In this document: positions 57,846 through 64,000 of the stretch, piece after piece
How the letters are laid out: each line of letters begins with the position of its first letter
Numbering within the stretch: position 1 is the stretch's first letter
NCBI GenBank assembly: GCA_963978895.1
Contig: OZ022240.1
Location: 41,867,268-41,931,267 of the forward strand
Source of the DNA: Erpobdella octoculata
Taxonomy: Eukaryota; Annelida; Clitellata; Hirudinida; Erpobdellidae
DNA length: 64,000 bases
Direction: 5' to 3'
Made by a program: the position numbers and the translations under genes
Notes under the pieces: generated by a model
Told to the model about the DNA's origin: nothing
Database searches by the model: none
Seen by the model: only the letters and a program-made list of their open reading frames with translations

Positions 57846-58204
57846 TTTAATAAAATGCTTAATTTTAAGCACATTTATGGCAGGTGCTAATCAGCGGTCT
57901 CACTTTGAATGTATTGACAAATCAGAACAAAGTTGGGTATCGGGACAAATGGGCGGACGTCAGTTAGGGGTGTGACATTTGGGCGGATCCATATGAGCGC
58001 ACGACAAATGGGCGGATGGACATTTAGGTGGACGACAAATGCATGCTTATGTTTAATTGCTTGATTTATTTCTTGAAAGATTTAATGTTCACAGACAAAA
58101 GGTCAAGTGATATGAAGTTCCAGAAAAGTTGACCCATAAAACCAATAGACTACAATTTTAAGCTGAATTAAATTTTAAGTGGATTAAAAATCAGTATATT
58201 AACG

Positions 58205-59074
58205 TAAGGCTGGGCCCGATTAATCGGCGTACGCATAATCGGCGCCGATTATAGGCATATCGGCATAATCGGTTATCGGCAACCATAATCGGCGCCGATT
58301 AAAAATTTTGTAAAAATTGGCTCGTATATTATCTAGTGAAAGTACGGCAACTGATAAAAAAAGTCTGTTGGAACTGCAAATGAAACTACCACTACCCAAG
58401 GCGATGATGCGGTTGACACCATGCTGGAGCTTTATCTGGCAGCCCCTCTGTTGCCACGTGAGGAAGACATGTATAGTTGGTGGAACCTTACAGGTTTCAG
58501 TATCCCTATTTAGCGAAGCTAGCTAGACGCTATTTATCTGCACCAGCTTCCAGTGTGCCAAGTGAGCAGCTCTTCAAAGGCGCTGGAGAAATTTTTTTGG
58601 ATCGGCGTGGATCGTTGCTCGCCGAGAAGGGAGAAATGTTATTATCACTTAAATATAACTTACCTCAACTTGGCTTTGATTATTTTATTAACTCTTGAAC
58701 TGTAGCTATCTTCAATATAAATTTTTATCCATTTTGTATTTTTATTAGTTTAGAATTAACTACTGGATTATTATTTTATTCTTTTCAATACTATAATTAG
58801 TTTCAACATTGAATGAATTGACAAAATTTTCTGGTTTTTTAATAAATAATTATTGTTCTATGGTTGTGTGAACGTTGGTTGAATTATCACGGCTAGAGCA
58901 TGCAAGCAGGAAAACACGCGCTTGTATTATGGCGGTATGTTTCGGATGAAGCATTTTCACTAAAGAAAGAGTAATTATAAAATAATCGGCATCGTAATCG
59001 GTATCGGCAATTTTAATAATCGGCTATACGCGGTATCGGTATAATCGGCAAAAAGTCATATCGGTACAGCCTTA
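58205..59074 (+). mobile_element. hAT element with 8-bp target duplication
   Basis: Ends TAAGGCTG ... CAGCCTTA, flanked on both sides by TATTAACG (58,197-58,204 and 59,075-59,082): an exact 8-bp target duplication as hAT makes. Subterminal AATCGGC repeats occur at both ends. It encodes only the end of the transposase (next entry). Confidence 0.9.
58477..58698 (+). pseudogene. hAT transposase dimerisation (hATC) remnant
   Basis: YPYLAKLARRYLSAPASSVP then SEQLFKGAGEIF, DRRGSLLAEKGEMLLSLKYN: the hATC signature. The catalytic DDE part is lost except for scraps at about 58,317-58,470. Confidence 0.85.
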
Positions 59075-59137
59075 TATTAACGGCCCATTTGTCGTGGCCT
59101 AAATGTCGTGCCCCTAAATGTCGCAACTCTAGAAATC

Positions 59138-59310
59138 TCGCTGAATAGCTCGTCTTCAACTTAATGCTTATTTCAGTGTTGATTGCAGTATATTTTGATC
59201 TAACCGAGTTCGCATTCAGCAAACCGAACGCAAGTGTTCAACTTAATGCTTATTATATATCTACCAATGATCAATAATAATTATTAACAATATAATTTTA
59301 AAAAATAAAA
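59138..59310. repeat. Copy of receptor-A intron sequence
   Basis: Diverged copy of 22,670-22,765, interrupted by a short insertion; marks the duplication that links the two receptor loci. Confidence 0.6.
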
Positions 59311-59409
59311 ATATTTCTTATTTGTTCTATGTGAAATAATATTTTGTGATATTTCAATCTATCTTTTTCCTTTTGGCGTTATAGATTATAGACCGTAGAG
59401 TGCGTAGAG

Positions 59410-60051
59410 TTGAAATGGCCGATTTTTTTCTTGGAAAAATGTTTTGATTCTTCTGATGAGGCAGAGTTATTTATTTCTGAATGTTGTAAAAATTACTGTC
59501 ATCCAGTTCGTCAAAGGCACAACACAACAGTAGCTGTATACAACAAGACAGTAAGTTATTTTCTCCCTTTCTTGCTGATGAGTCAGAATCATTGCATGTT
59601 TGTCCTTCCATTTCTGCAGATGAACAGAGATCATCTCATGTTTGTCCTTCCATTCTTGCTGATGAGCCTGTTCGTTATTCCATTCCTGCTGCTGAGCCAG
59701 GGTCTACCAATTCAAATGCCTTAATTTTTCAACAGCTACTGAAACCGTTAGACATGTTCAGACAAAAGCCAGGCCATTCAAAATCAGAAGGGCTCAACAA
59801 CTAGATGAGACTACAAATATTCCTAATCTAGTCGAACGTGAGAAACGTAAGCGGACATGCAAGACTGAAAAAGATGACATAGATGATAGCATCTGCTATG
59901 TATGTTTTATGCCAGATACCCCAAAAGATATGGTGAAAAGAAAATGGTGAACTGGGTAGAATGCAGAACTGAATGTGGTTGCTGGTTCCATGCTTGCTGT
60001 GTGCCAAAAAAGAAAAAAGCGTATACATGTCAAAAATGTTTCGGGAAATGA
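59410..60051 (+). pseudogene. Transposase C-terminal fragment with PHD-like finger
   Basis: Broken plus-strand frames: a region with three ADE(x)VCPSI-type repeats (59,590-59,690), a basic stretch, then ICYVCFMPD ... WVECRTECGCWFHACCVPKK ... YTCQKC. The final finger follows the CxxC ... W-x-H-x-x-C ... CxxC pattern found at the end of DDE_1 (pogo/Tigger-like) transposases. Family is not certain. Confidence 0.45.
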
Positions 60052-60299
60052 TAAACTATGCATATTTTTTTTAATACAATAAAATAAACAGTTTTAATTT
60101 ATTGTTGTATCTTTGTTACTTTAGAAATCACTCAATCTAAAATGTGGTTATTCAAATGGAAAACCAATTTCAGTAGGTTTATCAGTTCGTTGGCTAATCA
60201 GATTGCAAAAAATGAGTTAAAAATTTATTTCTGTTGTCCAGTTTTGGGGCACACAAAACAGCCCATAAAAATTACTTCTGCGGCCCAAAATTGAGAAGA

Positions 60300-60530
60300 A
60301 CCAAGCTTACAAAATATCTTACTTTAACCGTTTCTGTGTCCCAATTTTATTAAATAATGTTTTAATTGGTTGTTTAGCCTTTTTTTGTGAATATTTATGA
60401 AAATTGTTAATAAAATGTACCTTCTTGTTCTCCCAAATTTACAATAGATGATTAGAAATGCCAATGAATCTTTAAGAAAACTTTTAATAAAATGTACCTT
60501 CTTGTTCTCCAACATTTTAAAACAAGTCAC
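60300..60530 (-). pseudogene. Partial copy of the receptor membrane exon
   Basis: Matches 22,890-23,040: LAFLIIYCKFGRTRR followed by the same GTACATTTTATTAA donor region, but the first half of the membrane segment is gone. The donor region GGAGAACAAGAAG|GTACA occurs twice (60,415-60,440 and 60,493-60,518). Confidence 0.7.
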
Positions 60531-61175
60531 AAAGAAAAATTTTACTAACTAGTTTTTGACTTAGTTAACAGAAGATAAAAATTACTTAAGTCCTTGTAGT
60601 ATATCCAAAAGATTTTAGGGTTTTTTTGGATGACCCATTAAATGCTCAAATTTTATTTATTTTCTTAAACTATAAATATATACTAACAAAAGTAATTTTT
60701 AAAAATTAAATTTTGCAACTAAATTGAACTGCATTTTTTAAAAAATATATATATTGGCGTCCGAAAACTGTTGTTAACATTGGGATAAATGCAAACTAAA
60801 TTTTAAATAACTTTTTAAGCAGTCATTTTTGAGTTTTTGTTTTAATTATTTGAGTTTTATAATTTAATTGACTAATAATATCGTTATTTTAAATTTATTA
60901 TTATTCGCACTTAGCAGTAGCTTAGAGGCAAACATCTTTTTGTAGGTGGAAGTTTCAGATAGCTCCACCACCTTCAGAACAAATAATTGCAGCTGAGAAC
61001 ATTTAAGCTATTTAGCACAAATCTAATGCAAAAACTCAAACTGTTAATGTTGTCCAGTTTTATTTAGTTTACCAGCCAACCAAAGTGTCTTTTTAGAAAC
61101 AAATTTCCAAAAATGCGCTAAACACCTTTAAACAAATTAAAAGATAAAAAAAACTGCTCAAGATCACAATCTTAC
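60531..61175. other. Intron-like with broken Ig-like segment
   Basis: 60,930-61,080 and 61,380-61,475 are copies of each other. On the minus strand both hold an Ig B-strand-like piece (SGGNISLICNYLF; NVLSCNYLF) followed by the same in-frame TGA, so both look dead. Confidence 0.4.
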
Positions 61176-61193
61176 TTCAGATGTCTTTGGGAT
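61176..61193 (-). CDS. 18-nt micro-exon after membrane exon 2 (locus C)
   Basis: Acceptor TATTTATAG|ATCCCA and donor CTGAA|GTAAGA; phase 2-2; reads SQRHL. Short, so support rests on the two strong splice sites and on matching phase with the exon at 61,259-61,346. Confidence 0.4.
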
Positions 61194-61258
61194 CTATAAA
61201 TATTAAATTTTAATCAATAATTTTCCAAATTTTGGTAATTCAAATGATTAGGAGTTAC

Positions 61259-61346
61259 CTAATTATCAGTTTACTGAGTAAAATGATTGCAAGTAATAGT
61301 AACAGAACTGACAAATAAAACGTCATAATAACTGTCACCACAGTTT
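61259..61346 (-). CDS. Transmembrane exon 2 (locus C)
   Basis: 88 nt, phase 1 in, 2 out; acceptor CCATTAG|AAACTG, donor AATTAG|GTAACT. Reads TVVTVIMTFYLSVLLLLLAI then ILLSKLIIR. Paralogue of the exon at 62,143-62,227 with open frame and sites intact, but no intact Ig exon lies directly upstream of it, so it may be an alternative membrane exon. Confidence 0.6.
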
Positions 61347-61826
61347 CTAATGGAAAAAAAATGTTTTGTTAATATTATACATACCACCTTCAAAACAAGT
61401 AATTGCAGATGAGAGAAATATTGCCTCCGGAATAAATTTTTAGCCCAAATCTATTTCAAAACCCCAAACTGCCCATGCTAAATATAGAAAATATAATGAT
61501 AATTCAGCATTTTGTAGCTGTACTGATTTATAAGGTTTTTTGTAATTTTTGCTATCTTCATCTCTTTTCAAATTTAAAAAACGTATTGAATTAACACAAT
61601 GACTCGAATAACCTTCTAAACGGTGTTTGTACTGAAACGGTGTCTGTACTGAAACCCAACAACATACTTCAATATAATACACTGGAAAATTGCTGCAGTT
61701 AAAAACTATCAACAAATAAAACTTTCCAACTTTTAGATACAAGTTTATAAAAATGCGCTAAAAACCTTTAGACAAATTAAAAGATAAAATAATTATTCAA
61801 GAACACAATCTTACATTAGACTCTAT

Positions 61827-62073
61827 TGTTATATCGTTTCTATCGTATAAGTTACTACGAGTTAATTCGTTTTAACTATTTATTAGAAAACCAAATATAA
61901 CATAAAACAAGTTCTCTTAACTTAAACTATTCAAATATACAACGACTATCTCTCGGTAGAGTTCACTAGAAGCCACGGTGTAGACAGGAGAACTCTCTGT
62001 ACGATTCTCCTTTATAAGCCGTCGCACCTGTAGCCTAAAGTCTAATTATTAGGAATTGTTCGGGTTCCTAACA
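61827..62073 (-). mobile_element. Solo LTR with 5-bp target duplication
   Basis: 247 bp, TG...CA ends (minus strand TGTTAGGAACCC ... GATATAACA), flanked by TCTAT at 61,822-61,826 and 62,074-62,078. On the minus strand it has a TATA box (GGCTTATAAAGG) and an AATAAA in the expected order, so it is a complete LTR left by recombination. The empty site survives in the paralogous block at 61,176-61,200. Confidence 0.9.
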
Positions 62074-62142
62074 TCTATAAATATTAAATTTTAATCAATT
62101 GTTTATTTTTAAATTTTGTAAATTTCAATGATTAGGGGTTAC

Positions 62143-62227
62143 CTTCTTTTTCTAAGTAAAAAGATTGCAGTTAATAGTAACACAACTGACGCATATACTG
62201 TCATCATAATAACTATCATCACATTTT
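62143..62227 (-). CDS. Transmembrane exon 1 (locus C)
   Basis: 85 nt, phase 1 in, 2 out; acceptor CCATTAG|AAAATG, donor AAGAAG|GTAACC. Reads NVMIVIMMTVYASVVLLLTA then IFLLRKRR: a membrane helix with a basic stop-transfer end. Joins in phase to the Ig exon at 62,304. Confidence 0.78.
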
Positions 62228-62303
62228 CTAATGGAAAAGAAAAAAATACTTTTTTTGTTTATATTATACAAAATCAGATTAATATTTCTATATAAATATT
62301 TAC

Positions 62304-62585
62304 TTCCATATTTTTGAGGAAGTTCAGCTGGAGTAACAAAAAGTTCAATTGCCGTTAGGTTGCATTCTTCGGAGGTTCCAAGTTCACAGATGGCAGTACA
62401 TGTGTATAAGCCAGGTGACTGTATATCGCTTGTTTTTATGACTGAATTATTTGTTATTCTTGTATTAACACCAAATTTCCAAGAAAATGAACATTGAACA
62501 TCGTCACTTTTTTCAACATAACAACTTATATCATTCATGTTATTTGTAGTGATATTAATATATCTTTGTAAAGGATATTTGATAT
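62304..62585 (-). CDS. Ig-like domain exon 2 (locus C)
   Basis: 282 nt, phase 1-1, acceptor TTTTTTCAG|ATATCA, donor TATGGAA|GTAAAT. Reads YPLQRYINITTNNMND ... CSFSWKF ... SPGLYTCTAICELG. Clear paralogue of 23,185-23,475, three codons shorter. Confidence 0.82.
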
Positions 62586-62649
62586 CTGAAAAAATAATAT
62601 TTTTTGATTAAACAAATAAAAAATTTAAAAACTGACAAAATTACTATAC

Positions 62650-62997
62650 ATTCAACTTCTAGCATAGGAAGAGAACATGGATCAAAATTCAAGTCATTTT
62701 CTATATGGCATTCGTAAGTTATTCCATTGATGAAATTTTTGGTTACAATTTCATCTTGATGTAAGATTGATTTTAAGCCTTTACTTCCTGATGAAATTCT
62801 GTGTCTTCTTATGAAAGTTTCTATAAATGTTTCATTAATTTTGTTCCTTCCAATCCATCTGAACCGAAATTTTAAATTTGGATTTCCGTAGTAGTCCAAT
62901 AAACAATATCGTTCCAGTATGTCATCAAAAGCTTTCAATCCAGGACAATCATTTAGTCCAATCACAGGTTGGTGAATGTTGGAATGGCATTTTATTT
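62650..62997 (-). CDS. Ig-like domain exon 1 (locus C)
   Basis: 348 nt, phase 1-1, acceptor AATTGAAG|AAATAA, donor GTTGAAT|GTATAG. Reads IKCHSNIHQPVIGLNDCPGL ... RYCLLDYYG ... FRWIGRNK ... GITYECHIEND. Same length, phase and cysteine pattern as 23,569-23,916, but with clustered differences in the middle (RRHRISSGSKGLKS versus RRNKTILKEKNLKS). No V-like exon upstream in the remaining 1 kb. Confidence 0.82.
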
Positions 62998-62999
62998 CT

Positions 63000-64000
63000 T
63001 CAATTTAGAATTATTTTTTATACATTTTTTAGAGAATTTTTTAAAAAAAAAAAGCTTGGTAAATATAAAAACAATTTTCAAGAACATGCAGACTTTTTCA
63101 TTTTTTACAGCAATGAAAAGGTTCAGAGTAAGAAGTTTCCCAAATAGTTTAGTAAAACTGGCGTTGTACTAGTGGTGCTAAAAAACAATGTTGGATAAAC
63201 CGAAATGAAAATTTCAGCGAAATAAAAAATTTGTTGGTTTTTAGAAAAAAATGCTGTAGAGCTGGCAGCGTAATTACAATCCGATAATTATTCATGTTTA
63301 CGCTTTTTCTTGTGCTGTAATTGACTGAAAACATTGACGCGAATGTGCCACATGATAAATCGCATTGTAGTGGAGGTTAAATAATTAAAATTGTGTTTCT
63401 TGTAGCTACCCAGAGGCGTAGTTAAAGGACAGGGAAACACGGGTCCCAGGCGCCATTTGAAAAAGAATGGGGTGCAAAATTTTGTTAGGAAAAACAAGTA
63501 CCTTATGTTGTATTTCTCCCATCCGTTACTGGTCTAATTAAAGTAAAAAAGTTTAAAATCCTTGGGAGCTACGGCCCTCTCGCCCTTCTTGCAGTGATAT
63601 TTCAGAAACAAAAACTAAAACTAATACGAGAAAGATTTGCCGTAGTTAACTAAAACTATAACTACAAACGAAAATTTCACAACTAAAACTAAACTAAAAC
63701 TGGAATGATTTGTTCTAAAACTAACTAAAACTAAAATAAATAATCTTATACATTTAGTTATTTTTTCGTTATTTGAAATAAGTTTTTGTTTCAAATATCC
63801 TAGATGTAGATTTATTAGAAAACTCCGCTTCTTTTTGGGAACCAGTCCCAAGCCTGGATAAAAGAGGAGAGACAGTTTAAGACTGTTTTTAAAAGCCTCC
63901 GCGGACATCCAATGGACTTCCCATGGACATCCGGACAAGTGAAAGTCAATAAAAGCATGTAAAATGGCTTTGCATAGAAGACTTTGACAACAAAAATGTT
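63000..64000. other. Repeat debris, no exon seen
   Basis: 63,412-63,475 is a copy of a dispersed GGCGTAGTTAAAGG...GGCGCCATT repeat. 63,600-63,760 is an (AACTAAAACT)n-like tract. 63,835-63,870 (GGGAACCAGTCCCAAGCCTGG) resembles a LINE ORF end, and 63,905-63,965 recurs inverted at 44,520-44,560. Confidence 0.4.

Larger units (their letters stand above)
57940..59115. mobile_element. Inverted-repeat element (GACAAATGGGCGG) hosting a hAT
   Basis: Left side holds repeated GGACAAATGGGCGGA and GACATTTRGGYGGA motifs (57,945-58,050). Right side holds the inverted GCCCATTTGTCGTGGCCTAAATGTCG (59,083-59,110). The two arms flank the younger hAT at 58,205. Confidence 0.5.

Noticed and set aside
61822..62078. 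Functional micro-exon at the LTR site in locus C
   Set aside because: Without the LTR only 8 nt would remain between acceptor and donor, which breaks the phase-2 pattern.

Overview
The window is nuclear DNA from an AT-rich metazoan. Coding sequence is split by GT...AG introns of about 100-300 nt (longer where transposons have landed). It also carries tRNA-derived SINEs, Helitrons, hAT elements, LINE and LTR-retrotransposon debris, and long (TA)n and (CATA)n microsatellites. The mix of Ig-domain receptors, B-box proteins and a calpain-7 relative would fit a cnidarian such as a hydrozoan, but no species can be assigned from sequence alone.

Layout. 1-6,060 is a Helitron region: a duplicated 5' end, then a nearly full element with a Rep part and a Pif1-type helicase, ended by a CTAG terminus. 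6,060-14,000 holds minisatellite-filled Helitron remnants, a SINE, microsatellites and a few minus-strand exons. From about 26,600 down to at least 9,200 (minus strand) lies a probable Ig-superfamily transmembrane receptor: a V-like Ig exon, two further Ig-like exons, a membrane exon, then a tail of 30-39 nt micro-exons that all keep phase 2, a 771-nt exon made of a coding 24-nt minisatellite, and duplicated coiled-coil-like exons. A direct repeat of about 405 bp has copied two micro-exons, and one copy has lost its splice acceptor.

26,700-32,000 is mostly transposon material (Ulp1-like, PHD-like and transposase fragments). 32,490-34,812 (minus) is a B-box/coiled-coil/beta-propeller (TRIM-like) gene with one in-frame stop and one frameshift, and a decayed paralogue lies at 36.6-36.9 kb. 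38.9-42.8 kb carries a small Helitron, a SAP-like ORF, a TIR element and a hAT relic. 43,559-51,485 (minus) is a calpain-7-like gene of at least 13 exons with perfectly consistent phases. Its protease core appears to lack the catalytic cysteine, and one intron contains a decayed Gypsy retrotransposon.

53.1-55.3 kb contains three copies of a terminal exon (protein end FPEPYMLEF) and an acidic phase-2 exon, probably the tail of the second receptor locus. Its Ig and membrane exons sit at 61.2-63.0 kb (minus) and are close paralogues of the 23-kb exons. Here two membrane exons are present, and a solo LTR has landed on the splice acceptor of a micro-exon. 55.3-60.1 kb between them is LINE, hAT (with a perfect 8-bp target duplication) and other transposon debris.

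All exon calls come from reading open frames between splice consensus sites and checking phase continuity. No transcript data were available, so joins between distant exons are inference.
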